Source: Drosophila pseudoobscura | Taxonomy: Eukaryota > Arthropoda > Insecta > Diptera > Drosophilidae | Reading direction: 5' to 3' | NCBI RefSeq assembly: GCF_009870125.1 | Contig: NC_046681.1 | Span: 8,383,001-8,447,000, forward strand | DNA length: 64,000 nt | Shown here: positions 22,890-34,721 of the stretch, piece after piece | How positions within the stretch are numbered: the first letter of the stretch is position 1 | How the letters are laid out: each line of letters starts with the position of its first letter | The notes under the pieces: model-generated | What the model was told of the DNA's origin: nothing | The model's database searches: none | Seen by the model: only the letters and a program-made list of their open reading frames with translations | Position numbers and translations under genes: made by a program

Positions 22890-23579
22890 TTCTTGTTTCT
22901 TGTATTTGGAAATGTCATGGCAGAGCCATTTATTTGTTTAAAATATTTTAGTTCTGAATAAAAGTCTGCCTGGTACAAAAAGAGCTCGCCCGAAAAAATC
23001 AATTGTTTTGTGACAATGTTTATCCTCTAGAGAGGGACAGGTCTTGGGCACATCTCCTGCCATATGTCTCCCCCAACGTCGGCCCAAGTAACCGGGAATG
23101 GAGTTTTTGGCCGGCTGACAGCGAATGGACCAGGTTAAGTAAAGTAGTGGGCATTGGTATGGTATGTCGATGCCGTTGCGTTTACTCAGGATCGCGGTCA
23201 ACGGTGGAGTCAGTCCAGAAGCATCTTTAAACCATTTCAGTATCCATGTGAAGATCTTTTCGGACTCGGTTGGCACCTAGACTGCAGTACTCAGTTCTGG
23301 CCGTGGTAGTGATTGCGCGTACGTACACTGTTGTGCCACAGGCACGATCTGAGGCATCTACTAACGTGTGTAGTTCTTGGGTACTGTAGATCCGCACTGA
23401 GGCTGATGACTGGCCAGGAAATCCACCATCCGTTGCCATCCGTGGGGAACTGCAGCAGACACAGCAGGTCTGCGCTGTATAGACTCTGGATATGTTAGGT
23501 TGGTTCTGCAGATTGTAGAGGACGCATGGAAGTACACACCCCAGTTCGAAGACCAACAAGGCATTGTGCGCAGACAAGA
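22890..23579 (-). mobile_element. BEL/Pao-like pol fragment, unit 2 left
   Basis: Same fragment as 11311-11984, with the ELHTLVDASDRACGTTVYVR motif and the following CSLGANRV and KDLHMDTEMV segments split by a stop. A 1-nt difference separates the frames that are joined in unit 1. It is a relic. Confidence 0.5.
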
Positions 23580-26500
23580 CATGAAATTGCTTCCTGGGAA
23601 CTGAATATATAATTTGGGTTCGAATATGCAACAGATTTTAGTCTGCTCAACAGAACTCCATGTCGGTCAACCCCCTCAGTTTCTAACGAAATAAAACAAT
23701 TGTCAGACGAGCTTTCAACGAGCTGTCAATGCAGTTGTCGGGTTGGAGGAATGTCCTGGAACAAGGCATGATTCTATGTGGCTTCTAATTCTGATTCTCT
23801 ATATATATTTCCCTATTTATTTTTGAACGTTCTGCCTAGAGTCCCACTCAGTGTGGGAGAACGAGAAGTATACCCCGTCCTGGGTAAATATGGAAATCCT
23901 GCATCGCAGTAGTGAAATATTTCGCCCATCCGCAAACGTTTACTCTGCAGCATAATGGATGCCAAAAAATTCCATTTTGGTTAGTTTTGCGGTTTCTCTT
24001 TGTTGGCACATACATAAATATTTATGAAGGAGCTTAGATGGGAATCAAATGCGACACAATTGTATTTGCATAATGGATTTTTTATTGAATTAGGTGTGCT
24101 GGCACAAAACATTTGTCGCATAAGTACCCTAAATGTCTATACACCTTTTCCGGAAAATTTTCCATGCCGTGGAGCAGCAGCTCGGTGTGCCATTTCCATT
24201 GCCACAAAACCCATCATATAAATTAGAAAATTTCAACTGCTCGGCCATCAATCAGCAGCGAGTCTTTCTTAGTTCCAAGTCTTAGTTTTCCCTTTGGGTG
24301 GGAAACTTTTATAATTAGCTTCGGGGGCGGCCAAGATGTGTAATTTTCCTTAGATTTGATGCGAAGAGTGCCAAGATCTAATGAAATCAGAGTAAGCGCA
24401 GAGCTCTCTAATCAAGCATATAAAGGGTAAACTTTCCTGACTTTCTGATATAAAATGTTGCAACTGGAACTTTCCCAGTTGGACTGCCAATTAGCCCTGG
24501 CCTCTGCTAATCATTCCTTTGAAGTGGCTTTCTGAATGAAATCAGTCACTAGACCTGGCTGCCACACAAAACGAAGCAGCCTCCCAATCCTTTGCCCCAG
24601 CAGAGTGCCGCAGATACCTCATACATATTGAAATAAGTTAACGACTGGCAACTAGTGTCCATGTGTGATTAGTAATTCAGTTTGATTGATTCCTTTTCAC
24701 GCTTTAAATGCTTTCAGCAGCCGGAAACTCCAGAGAGTCTACCCTCGTCGCAATTAATCTCGGAATTCTACAGTAAAATGTTTTACTTCTGGCAGGAAAT
24801 TGGAATACATTATCGCCATCAATGCAGCGACTCCCCTGAGGCGTGGGAGTACGTGGGCTTGGTTTTAATTTTCCCCTTAAATTGTATCCATATTCCTTGG
24901 GATACTAGACTGTGGCTGAAATGCATTCATTTTCACAGGAAGCATAAGAGAGGATCCACAGCAACTCCTCTTTTTCATCCGCAATGCCGGAAATTAATTT
25001 CCCTTGGAATGGAAATTAAATCAAAACAAGTCAATAATAAGTTGGCAAGACATTCACAGATTTAAGAGCAAATCTCCGCCACACAGCGGTTCTTGTTCTT
25101 TGCAAGCGGAAAATTATATGGGATTGATCCTAGAGTTCAGAATGCTCCTTTGAAATAAACCACAAAATCCAGCACAAAAACACCTCGCTAAAATATTGTT
25201 CTATGCGAATCACCATATTTTTCTGAATATTTAGTTTTCTAGCGATTATTGAAATTACAGTTACTCTGGCGAATATTTGCGAATTACAAGAGAAATTGTT
25301 CACAGATGTTAAGCTCTAATATAATTTTTTATAATTTTTATACATAAGCAGCTTAAAAATATTATTATCTTTTTAATTATGGTCAACATCATCAAACGTC
25401 ATCATCAATTTTAATGAAATCTTCTTGGTATTTCAATCAGGCATCTCTTGCGCATTTTGGACAGTAGGGAGTTTTTTTGGGAGAAAATTGGAGCTGCATG
25501 AATTTTTTGTCCAGCATAGAAAAGAAAAAAGCAAAAGCTCAGGGAGAGCTGGCATCCCTTTAGTTGTCCAGTAATGAAACCACGTTGAAAGAGCAACCGG
25601 CAACAGCCACACTGGCAGCATCTACTAATCGACACTGTCTTGTGGGGTTTAAAATGCGAATTAGTTCACTGCACAGAAAAATTCTGATTGCATTGCTCAT
25701 ACGACTCGCGTGACAGACGCGCTCCCCTCCTGATTGAAAAATGCATATTGCAGTCATTTGTCATAAAGTTACAGACTTTAAAAAAGACTTAGGATACATT
25801 TTAGTTGAAGGTTCAGCAGGGGGTGTATCTTAGTCAAGTGCAATGTAAAATAATTTTGTGTAATGTTAACTAAATAATACAAGAAGAAATGGCATTGCCT
25901 AATGTTTCTCCTCAGGTATTTGTTATGCTTTTTTAGCAACCGTAAACAAAAGTCAAGGTTTGAACCTCCTGGCATCGTTTGTGGTCTTGAGAATAACAAT
26001 TTGTAGCATGCAATTTTTCAAGAGAAGACATAAAGTTTGATAGAATAAAATGTACAGGTATTCCCAGTCATTCCTATAATGTGTGCCTTTAATTAAAAAT
26101 TATGTTTCTTTCAGCAAGAATGAGTTCCTTTCGCTCTTTTGTTTCATTTTCCATCATGAAGCGTTAAGTCCAGAGAGAAATGCACGCCTTCGCAATAATT
26201 GATAGATTTCTGACTCATCGGCAACTCAATTGTCAGTCGTTAATGCGATCGCCATTTATTTAATGCATACTCGGACATTAATATTTGATTATACTTTAAT
26301 GCTGTACCATGCCAGAGTTGATAAAGCGCTATGTGCAGAGGGAAATTTCCAATCAAACATGAGTTTAATACCCATCATCATTAATATCTGTGGCCCCCAT
26401 CAGACTTATGATTGAGTTGTTAAATTGGGTAGTAAATTAGCTGGAGCTAAAAAAGATTCTTGTTAGGGTGAACATTGTCGTTGAACTTGTTATTCTTTAT

Positions 26501-28029
26501 TGAAACTTCTAAGAGATCGAAAACCATTCGAAGGTCCTGCACTTTTATTCCATCTGAAGAAATTCAGACATAAATTCCGACCAGCTGCGCTCGAGGAGGA
26601 CACAAGCACAAGTCCCTCTTCAGCCCATCCCCAAAACCCATAACAGACCATTACACTGCGAAAGCTGTTTGCCGTCCGCATTGCGGTTGCCAGACCTGTT
26701 TGTACAATTGCATTATACACTAGATAATATTTATTACATTTTTGTTTACCTCCGCCACACAGGTGTGAAGTTTAATAAATTTTAATGCCGTCTTTAGTTG
26801 CTGTGCGGAATTTATACTCTCTTTAACAATTTATGTGCCCATAATAATTTACTACAATAGAAAGTATTTTAACAAAAGCTTTTCAGATAAGATGTTATCG
26901 TTGTGGCAGCTTCACAAGGTGAAGGTGCCTTATCTGCTTAGCCCTCAATAGCCTGGAAATTGATCCACTTGGACTCTAGCCATTGCCGTCGACAGCGTGG
27001 CTTATGTGCAACGTCATGCATCCTGCTGTTTGCTTTATAGCCCCCGACTAACTGCTGTTTGTCCCACATCTATACACTTATTAAAATATTTTCAGGCTGC
27101 TAATGCACCACACCTAATGATGCAGAAATGTAAAACAGCTGTGTCCGTGATCCCCAAGTCAGATCCAGTCAGGTTTCCAACCCATGTCCCATCTCATGTG
27201 GAGACGAAAAGAGAGAAATAACCGTATAGGGGTTTTGTTATTCTACGTGAGGAAAGAGTATTTTTTTACATCTCAAACGTGATTGGAAATCGAAAACTGA
27301 CTAATAAATATTTATCCATGCTGACATAAAACTATCATTGCCTGACCAGGGTATACATCGAGACCCCGCCAAAGGCTACCCTGAAGAGATGCTCAAAGCA
27401 TCCTCTAACAGCATGGATAATATTTCAATTGTTTTCATTCATGGTAATGAAAAGCAACCAATGTACCAATATACCTAAAGTTTTCCCCTATAGATACATA
27501 TATATTTATTTATATTTACTGTTTAAGACTTCCTTTGACGCCGTTGCTCCATTTTCAGTTATTTTGTCAGCGCGAACTTCTCCGACGCATTTCTCTGGCT
27601 GCGCTACCACAATCCAGATTGATTGTAAAGATTTTTTGGCATTGCTTTTGCACCTCCTGGCAGTATGCGAAAATTGCAACTCGCTCACGTGAAATCCCTC
27701 TCCGGGTAGCGCAGCATCTCCTGTCAAAACTTGTGCAGTCATGCAAGGAATTTCACTGAAAGTGGAAGCGCCTTTCTCCAGAAAGCAGATGAGTACCAAA
27801 ACTTTTCACTGGAACTTTCGTGCACAGCAGGGTTGCCGAAGTCTCAGACCGGAATCTCTGTCAAGTACTGCATCTCGCTGTTTATCTGCCGATAAATTTA
27901 GAAAAAAAGATCTTCCATACCTGTGCTCAACAACTAATCAAAAATTTGAATTTAACTTATTATAAGGTAGACGAAACGACCTTTTTGGTAATTTTGACGC
28001 CTACTGCTGTTATATTATTAAGTCCCTCC

Positions 28030-28131
28030 TGTATATTATAGCCAATAATGCGAGAACAAGGAAACATTCAGGACTGTGATTGTATATTATAGCCAATAAT
28101 GCGAGAACAAGGAAACATTCAGGACTGTGAT
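28030..28131 (+). repeat. 51-bp perfect tandem duplication
   Basis: TGTATATTATAGCCAATAAT through GGACTGTGAT occurs twice head to tail. Unit 1 has a single copy (about 16478-16530). The duplication therefore postdates the unit duplication. Confidence 0.9.
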
Positions 28132-29030
28132 TGATTTCCGCCCTGCTCGTTGAGCTTTTGAAAGGCAAAAGGCAAAAATTATGCGAATATATGCGTTCAC
28201 TTTGGCAAATCAAATTACAACAAATGGGCTTAAGTCTATACACATATAAAAGAAAAATGGAATCCCATATGTGTATTCTAGATTTCGTATTTTCTGACAA
28301 ATTTGACAACAAATAGATGAAGGTAAGTAAAAGCCTAAGGCATCTTCTGTGTTGCAGACATATGCTTCCAAACGCTGTTTGTCTATAAGTATGTTCAATC
28401 AGTTTGCTCTTTATGTATTTCAATAATTCAATGAATTTTTCAAGCCTACTGAACTACTGAATAAACCTTCCTTACTTGCTCCCCTATTCAACTGGCGTGA
28501 ACTTTCGTGGCCTGAATAATTATTTAAATTATCATTTTCCATTTTTCTCCTCCCGTCAGCTGCAACTCTTTGGATTAGTGTTTCTCCGCGTTCATTAACC
28601 AAATGAACGTCTTATACCAGCTGCTGCGTGGATATAATAAATTAGAAAACTTCATAATTTCCATCTTTCAGGAAAATTTTTCCTGCACTTGCCCTTTAAG
28701 CGCAGACAGAGTCTTCAAATAAAATGACGCCTCATGGACCGGAAAGAATGAATAATGAATGCATTCCAAGTGAAGCTCAAATAGAACACTATCTGAATGG
28801 ATGCGTCCTGGACGGGCACTGGGATGGCGAATGGAGGCCAAAGTAAATGAGTGAACAGTTGACTGATTCCATAGTAGATGAAACACGTAGCACATAGGCC
28901 GTGGCCTTATTAAATCGCATTCAGAATATCCTTGGCCCCTGCTAAATGCAAAACTGTTGATGCAAAAAATGAGATAATCCAGATGTACCAATCCTAACTC
29001 GGCGGCAATTGGTTCCAGGCTTCTGCTCCG

Positions 29031-29489
29031 TTGTTCAATGATGGAAGCCACTCAAATTTCGACGTGCAATTAATGCATCTCAGCTCCCAGAAGGACGCTA
29101 CCTCAACATGTCCGTGTCAATGCTTCGGGCCCTGGGATAAATCTCTTCGCACGTTCTATCTAGACAGGACCGACTCCATCACCGACTGCACAGCACCGTA
29201 CCAGAGTACCCATCCACAAGCAAAAGTTAAAAACTTTGCAGCAACAGTTCCATGCCTTCCATTAGCATGCAAATTTGAAAATTTATCAGGTGGTGGTCGG
29301 GGGTCGGCGGTCTCACCGAGGGTCCCAGTTCTAGTCCAGGCCCTGGTCCTGGTTCTATTTTGCGGCAGTACCGCAGCTGATAGAAGCTTTACTGACTGCC
29401 AGAGCTCACATGACGAAGTTTGTCGCACAAATTATACACAGATAGGAATCGAGGAGAGCTGGCAAAATCTCCAGGAGGTTGTATGTTAG
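29031..29489 (+). CDS. Candidate open frame with signal-peptide-like stretch
   Basis: A frame of about 150 codons stays open in unit 2, but unit 1 interrupts the equivalent. The downstream half has a hydrophobic run (VPVLVQALVLVLFCGSTAA) with an AxA-like end, then DRSFTDCQSSHDEVCRTNYT and GIEESWQNLQ, as in a secreted N-terminus with cysteines. No ATG lies immediately before the hydrophobic run, and a weak GTTGTATG donor follows. It could be an exon of a spliced gene or chance. Confidence 0.2.
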   Translation: MFNDGSHSNFDVQLMHLSSQKDATSTCPCQCFGPWDKSLRTFYLDRTDSITDCTAPYQSTHPQAKVKNFAATVPCLPLACKFENLSGGGRGSAVSPRVPVLVQALVLVLFCGSTAADRSFTDCQSSHDEVCRTNYTQIGIEESWQNLQEVVC

Positions 29490-30512
29490 CAACTGCCTTG
29501 GTTGGACGGGTTGGTAACGGCACCATATGCTCTGGGAACACAATAAATTTATCGCCATGACCTCAAAAATATGTTAAAGTGCAAAGTCGTCCATGGCAGA
29601 TGGCTCTGTAAATAGTTCAATTAAGTTGGGGAAGTTCGAATGAATTGACCTCACTTTAGCAGGGGATATTTGGGAAATTCGGTAATCTAGATGCTCGCAA
29701 TATCGACTAATTTCGCAATTATAATTTTACAAATAGGGATTGCTTCCTCCTTACTTAGAAACCATTTTATTAGCTCTACTTTCCACAAACAAACTCAGTT
29801 AGTCCTTCTCCCTGAAGAGTCTAAAGGCGAACAACACAGAAACAAAAGAAATATTTCCTTGGCCAAAAGAGTCGAACAAACCAAACCAAACCAAACAAAA
29901 CCAAAACCAAAACCCAGAAAGCGGTTGGGTTTTTGCTTTTTTGGCAGAGATTTCTCTGGTCTGGGATTTGTTGGTGTTTCTTTTGCTTTTCAGGTTTGTT
30001 CGCAGTCTGGTGTGGCATTTCCAGCTGGAAAATTTCAAAGAAAATTAAAGTTTGGTTATTTGCTGTCGAAATGAAATAGCTGCAGGGCAATTATTGTTTG
30101 ACTTCCAATTAAAAAAAAGTACATTGAACCCTTCAATGATAGGTCTTCATCAATTGAATATTTCCATGAGCTAATCTGTCGGATCAAATTCTTATAGCCA
30201 ATTATTAATCATTGTTCGCTTTTTGCACTGCCACGAGCAATTTGAGGTGAAGAAATCGAATGAATTTTCGCCTTATCAGATATATCCGATGAACACGTGA
30301 GCCGCATGGAAATCGGTAACAGAAAAACAACCAATTGACCTTGTTGACCTCCATATTTTAATTTAAAATTATCACAGTTAAATTATGGAGTTAATATATT
30401 AGCATTTACGTTCAGAAACCAACTTTTTTCGTAAATTAAATGACATCCCGCCAACGTGAATGAAAATACATTTAATCCCCATCTTTTTCGTACCCTCATC
30501 TCTCATTGGCAT

Positions 30513-31136
30513 CATTGGGGTGTGTACTTCCATCCGTCCTCTGCAATCTGCAGAACCAACCTAACATGGGATCCAGAGTCTGTACAGCGCAGACCTGCTC
30601 TGTCTGCTGCAGTTCCCCACGGATGGTAACGGATGGTGGATTTCCTGGCCAGTCATCAGCCTCAGTGCGGATCTACAGTACCCAGCAGGCACAACAGTGT
30701 ACGTACTGCAGTCTAGGGGCCAACCGAGTCCGAAAAGATCTTCACATGGATACTGAAATGGTTTAAAGATGCTTCTGGACTGACTCCACCGTTGACCGCG
30801 ATCCTGAGTAAACGCAACGGCTTCGACATACCATACCAATGCCCACTACTTTACTTAACCTGGTCCAGTCGCTGTCAGCCGGCCAAAAACTCCATTCCCG
30901 GTTACTTGGGCCGACGTTGGGGGAGATATATGGCTGGATATGTGCCCAAGACCTGTCCCTGTCTAGAGGATAAACATTCCTACAAAAAATTGATTTTTTC
31001 GGGCGAGCTCTTTTTGTACCAGGCAGACTTTTATTCAGAACTAAAACATTTTAAACCCATAAATGGCAGAGGCATGACATTTCCAAATACAAGAAACAAG
31101 AAACAAAAAAATAATCAGTGGGTGGGATTAAATCAG
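30513..31136 (+). mobile_element. BEL/Pao-like pol fragment, unit 2 right (inverted)
   Basis: Near-identical to 19291-19915 and the reverse complement of 22890-23579. It has the same gap at the ELHTLVDAS motif. It precedes the TAGATCC tract at 31137-31222. Confidence 0.5.
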
Positions 31137-31221
31137 GATCGAGATCCAAAAGCGAACATGGATCTAGATCCATATATTTGGTTTTGGATCTAGATCTTAA
31201 TTCGGTTTGGAATCTAGATCC

Positions 31222-31387
31222 ACTCCGTCACGTACTGATTCTGAAGAAGTACTGTCGCCGCGAATCCAGCCTCGATCCCTGCCAGGAAAAAGCACTAGAT
31301 GATTTGTGGCTTTGTGCCTCTTTCCTTTATCTTGCCTTTGAGCTCCTCTCGCATCTCGTCGCGTAGCTTGGGAATCAGCTCCATATG
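31222..31387 (-). pseudogene. Alpha-family 3' fragment, unit 2 right end
   Basis: Minus-strand copy of the alpha 3' half (ELIPKLRDEMREEL, KERGTKPQII, TAG, FFLAGIEAGFAATVLLQNQY), equivalent to 20000-20165. Confidence 0.55.
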
Positions 31388-31480
31388 GATAGATCCAAAA
31401 CCGAATATGGATCTAGCTGATACCCGAGTTGCGCCACGAAATACGAGACCAGCTCAAACGAGAGAAAGGAATGAGGTTCA

Positions 31481-31597
31481 AAGCCGCAGATCATCTTTTG
31501 CTTTTCCGTGACTGCGATCGTGAGTGGACTCGCAGAAAAAGTACTCATGCAGAATGAATACGTGGCGGAAGGGCGCAAGGATCCACTAAATGGCTGA
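31481..31597 (+). pseudogene. Beta-family 3' end, unit 2
   Basis: KPQIIFCFSVTAIVSGLAEK, then VLMQNEYVAEGRKDPLNG and TGA; AATAAA signals follow at about 31611. The upstream frame is shifted, as in unit 1. Confidence 0.55.
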
Positions 31598-31806
31598 GAA
31601 ACATATTTTGGAATAAAAAATAAATGATCAAGAATGAAGAATAAAGGCGTTCTGAACGCCCGACGACTGATTGCCCGGATCGGATCATGGATGGATCCTC
31701 GGCAGGCAGTTACGACAGCGCCGCGGCGCTTGGCGGAGACCCAAGGCTCTGAAAAAATAATCATGAGCTCAGACTTGAACGGGGACCTTGTCTAGCGCTG
31801 ACTTAC

Positions 31807-32269
31807 GAGTGAAGCATTTGAATGTTGGTGTTATTCTGATCCATCTTGGTGAGGCAGGTTGATGTTGCACAACATTCTCGTTCTCGTTCTTCAGGGTCTT
31901 TCTGTCCAGATTCTGCAACTGAAGCTCAACTCGCTTCATCTCCTTGACCAGAGCCTTCTGCTCCGGACTGTCCGGCAATATTTCCGCCTTCAGCTGGGTG
32001 TCCATCTCCTTCTAGGCTCCTGTGCCGCCCGCACGACCGGCGATCGGCATCATCAAGATTGGGCATCTGCTTTGGGGGCTGGTCAGCGGTAGTGGCGTCG
32101 CCGAACGACACCGCATTAGGGGTGCTAAAGGCCCCACAGCAGGCGCTTCATCTTTGTTATCAAAGTCAACCGCAAACGACTTTAGCTTTTCCTCCTTTAC
32201 GGGCGGCACCTGTCTGGCCGTCTGGGCCGGCTCCAGCTTTAGAGGGAAAATTGCTGCAGCCGACGGAGC
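31807..32269 (-). pseudogene. Gamma-family exon, unit 2
   Basis: Same exon limits as the other copies: acceptor upstream of 32269, donor GTAAGT at 31806-31801. About 30 nt around the CGRHPVPPNRAVGS region are deleted, so GGCACAGGAGCC joins directly to TAGAAGGAG. EMDTQLKAEILPDSPEQKAL and VKEMKRVELQLQNLDRKTLK remain. Confidence 0.6.
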
Positions 32270-32303
32270 CTGATCGGAAAACGATTTTCAATTACAAATA
32301 AAC

Positions 32304-32600
32304 TCAAATATCAATTAATTGTTCCAGCACTTGCCGTAGAATGTTGCGGCGCTTATTGTATATTATTTTCCGTTTAGTTGCTTGAATTTTGTGGACGGCT
32401 CCGTCGCGAGTGACTTGCAATTTTGGAAGCAGCTCCCCGCTGCCCGACGGCTTTGTCGATGCCTTTGCGACCACGGACTCGAGACTCAATTTGATCGCCT
32501 TGGGGGGCCCCCAAGGGGCCCTCTTCCTTTGGGGAATCCACACAACAAAGTTCTCGAGCGTGTCTTTATGCGAAATGGTGCAAACGATACGAGCTCTAAA
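32304..32600 (-). pseudogene. Delta-family exon, unit 2
   Basis: PQRKRAPWGPPKAIKLSLES, KASTKPSGSGELLPKLQVTR, and the basic tail with LIDI plus stop. A 1-nt loss near 32600 (AAATTTTCAAG) breaks the upstream VRIVCTI part. Otherwise it matches 21135-21431. Confidence 0.5.
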
Positions 32601-33067
32601 TTTTCAAGTGCCAAGACAGATAGCCGATGGCGGGTTGCAGATTTTCACAATCGATATTGACACAGTTTTTGCCTATCGATGTTTGAGATTTTAAGATTGT
32701 CCAGAGCTCGAAAATAGATCAAACTATTCAAAATTGATATTTTTGGCAATGCTGTTGTACGTTTACATATAACGAAAAATATTTCGGCCTGTGTATTTTT
32801 TCAAAAAATATATATCTGACCGATACGATATTTTGTACAGATCTAACAAAACTATTATGAAGTCACAACCAATCGATTGAAGATTTTACAAAATCCAGCT
32901 GTTAGGCCGCCTCTGACATCCGCCATTTAAATTTTTTGTTGTATGACGTCATGAGGTGACTCTGCAAAAACCTTGAGTTTTTGTATGTATGAGAATTTCT
33001 CGAATTTTCTATGACAAAATACTCAAAAATTGAATAGAAATTCAAATAGGGGAGAAAAATTACATAT

Positions 33068-33073
33068 TTTATT
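33068..33073 (-). terminator. Poly(A) signal of the VAP-family gene
   Basis: AATAAA on the minus strand, 21 nt after the stop codon of the gene at 33095-33844. It implies a very short 3' UTR. Confidence 0.6.
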
Positions 33074-33094
33074 CGCTTTTAACAGAACAATTAT

Positions 33095-33844
33095 TTAAAA
33101 GGCTTTCTCAATTAGTTTTAGGAAATCTTTGCCAAAATTACCGAAAAATAAGATTGCACCAACGGCGACACATGCGGCCGAAAACAAAAACATGGTAGAG
33201 CGCTGGCGTAGCAGAACTTTCTTGGCGTGCTGCCCCTTCTCAGCAGAATCGCGTAGATCCTGGATTTGCTGAGACAACTCCAGACGCACCTTCTCAAGAT
33301 TAGAGACCTTTTCCTGTAGAATTTGCATGTCCACCAGAGTGCTGACCTCCAGGGCGTCGTACGTGCGCTCCAACTCTTCATTGGGCTCTCCACCAACAGT
33401 CTGGCGGATCGACTCGTCCAAAATGATGTCCCCGAAGCCGTTGTTATTTTCCGGCATCGGAAGCACCAACTCACAGCGGACCCTGCCTTCCCATGCGTTG
33501 GCCGGGTCCAGATCCTTGAAGAAGTTCTGCAAATCCACTACGGGCTCAGGAGCTTCGCCAACCACAATGAGGAACTTGTGACGCTTCCCAAACGGGTCCG
33601 GAGACAGGGGCAGTGTCGGAGGCATGAAAATTTCGATGCTGACCGACGACTTGGCACCAATTATCCCGATGTTAGGGCGAACGTAGAACAGACGTGGCGA
33701 GGTTGTCTTCAGCTTGTACGCCATATCCTTATTGACGAGACTGCGAATAACCAGACAGCGCTTGATGGCCCTGTTGAACGGCCCTTCGAAAGTCAGCGCA
33801 TCAGCTGGCTCGCAGATCATTATGTTCTCTATATTCTTTGCCAT
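33095..33844 (-). CDS. VAP-family protein (MSP domain, coiled coil, tail anchor)
   Basis: An intact, intronless 249-codon gene. Residues about 5-125 form an MSP (major sperm protein) domain: LTFEGPFNRAIKRCLVIRSL, then the VAP signature KTTSPRLFYVRPNIGIIGAK, and RHKFLIV, the region that contacts FFAT motifs in this family. Residues about 165-215 (MQILQEKVSNLEKVRLELSQ) are a predicted coiled coil. Residues about 218-238 (MFLFSAACVAVGAILFFG) are a C-terminal membrane anchor, ending KLIEKAF. Known VAPs sit in the ER membrane and tether lipid-transfer and other FFAT proteins at contact sites. The gene differs widely from canonical Vap33 as I know it, and has no introns. It may be a diverged retro-paralogue or a farinelli (fan)-like testis VAP. 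The tandem array ends 124 nt downstream of the stop; the ATCGAT cluster lies upstream. Confidence 0.9.
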   Translation of the reverse strand: MAKNIENIMICEPADALTFEGPFNRAIKRCLVIRSLVNKDMAYKLKTTSPRLFYVRPNIGIIGAKSSVSIEIFMPPTLPLSPDPFGKRHKFLIVVGEAPEPVVDLQNFFKDLDPANAWEGRVRCELVLPMPENNNGFGDIILDESIRQTVGGEPNEELERTYDALEVSTLVDMQILQEKVSNLEKVRLELSQQIQDLRDSAEKGQHAKKVLLRQRSTMFLFSAACVAVGAILFFGNFGKDFLKLIEKAF

Positions 33845-33972
33845 TTTTTCAGTTCGGTTTACGGAATTTTTGTCCTTTTCTGTAGGTTTGGTTCACGAAA
33901 AAATGTACTCGAAAAAAATTTCTGAGATGAAATGGCGAAAAGAAAATTAAGGCAATGTAGTAAGCTTGAGAT

Positions 33973-34037
33973 GTCATCGATGTCATCGATGTTTTTCTGC
34001 ATCATCGATGTTTTTCCCCACTATCGATGTTTTTAGA
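33973..34037. promoter_or_regulatory. ATCGAT motif cluster between divergent genes
   Basis: Four CATCGATG/TATCGATG motifs occur in about 65 nt, three of them followed by TTTTT. Two more lie at 34307-34335. They resemble the DREF element (TATCGATA), but none is exact. The cluster lies about 130-190 nt upstream of the VAP-family ATG on one side and upstream of the Ago2-like relic on the other, where a shared promoter or boundary would be expected. Confidence 0.4.
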
Positions 34038-34138
34038 TTACTTGATTTACTCTACAAGCGTCTTATTGGATGTTTTTACTTATATACCTACTGTATTTAA
34101 ATAAATACATGGGTAAGTAAACTAAATAAACGTCAGTA

Positions 34139-34160
34139 ATATATATATATATATATATTT
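34139..34160. repeat. (TA)n microsatellite
   Basis: About ten uninterrupted TA dinucleotides, between the ATCGAT cluster and the Ago2-like relic. Confidence 0.9.
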
Positions 34161-34721
34161 ATTTCAATTGTAACCCATTAAGGGCCATGGTAGTTCATAT
34201 AGGTATACAAATTGGGGCTAAGCGAATATCTGAGATGTATTTTAGATACCAAATTACACCTTTTGGAAACATTTTACGCGGTTTGTAACAAGCAATTTGT
34301 AGTATATTCATCGATGTTCAATTTATCGATGTTTACAGTCAAACGGCTTACAACACTGAACTCAACAACACAGCTGAGTAGAGTGGCCAAGCCTGCTGAT
34401 ATTCTTCGTTTCGTTTTGTATTTACTTTCGTGTTAAATTCGTTGAGTGATTGCTCTGGATTTGGCGAGAACTGTTTCATCACGGTATACACACGGACCTC
34501 AATCCCTCGATGGTGGAATACAAAGGCAACAGTTGAGATCGAAGGAAATTCTTTGCTCCAAAGCCGTGCCCTCGGCCTACATTCAGGTGCAAGATTTCAA
34601 AGAACACGTGAGTTGTAAGGTGCTGACCTCGGCATGCCACAGAGATCTGAATATTCTCCTTGCAGGTCCTTGCTAAAAGTCATATAGTCAATATGTCCTA
34701 CATAAGACGGCTGTAATACGG

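Larger units (their letters stand above)
23580..30512. other. Unit 2 core: about 6.9 kb without a recognised gene
   Basis: Collinear with 11985-19290. It has the same intron-like character and the same lack of splice-supported exons. It contains the 51-bp duplication and the longer open version of the signal-like frame (29031-29489). Confidence 0.6.
21805..32971 (+). repeat. Tandem duplication, unit 2 (about 11.2 kb)
   Basis: Second full unit, ending abruptly at CTCTGCAAAAAC (32971). The array then gives way to single-copy sequence beside the VAP gene. Compared with unit 1 it lacks the 404-bp segment and has a 51-bp tandem duplication (28030-28131). Its alpha copy is the most intact. Confidence 0.9.
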
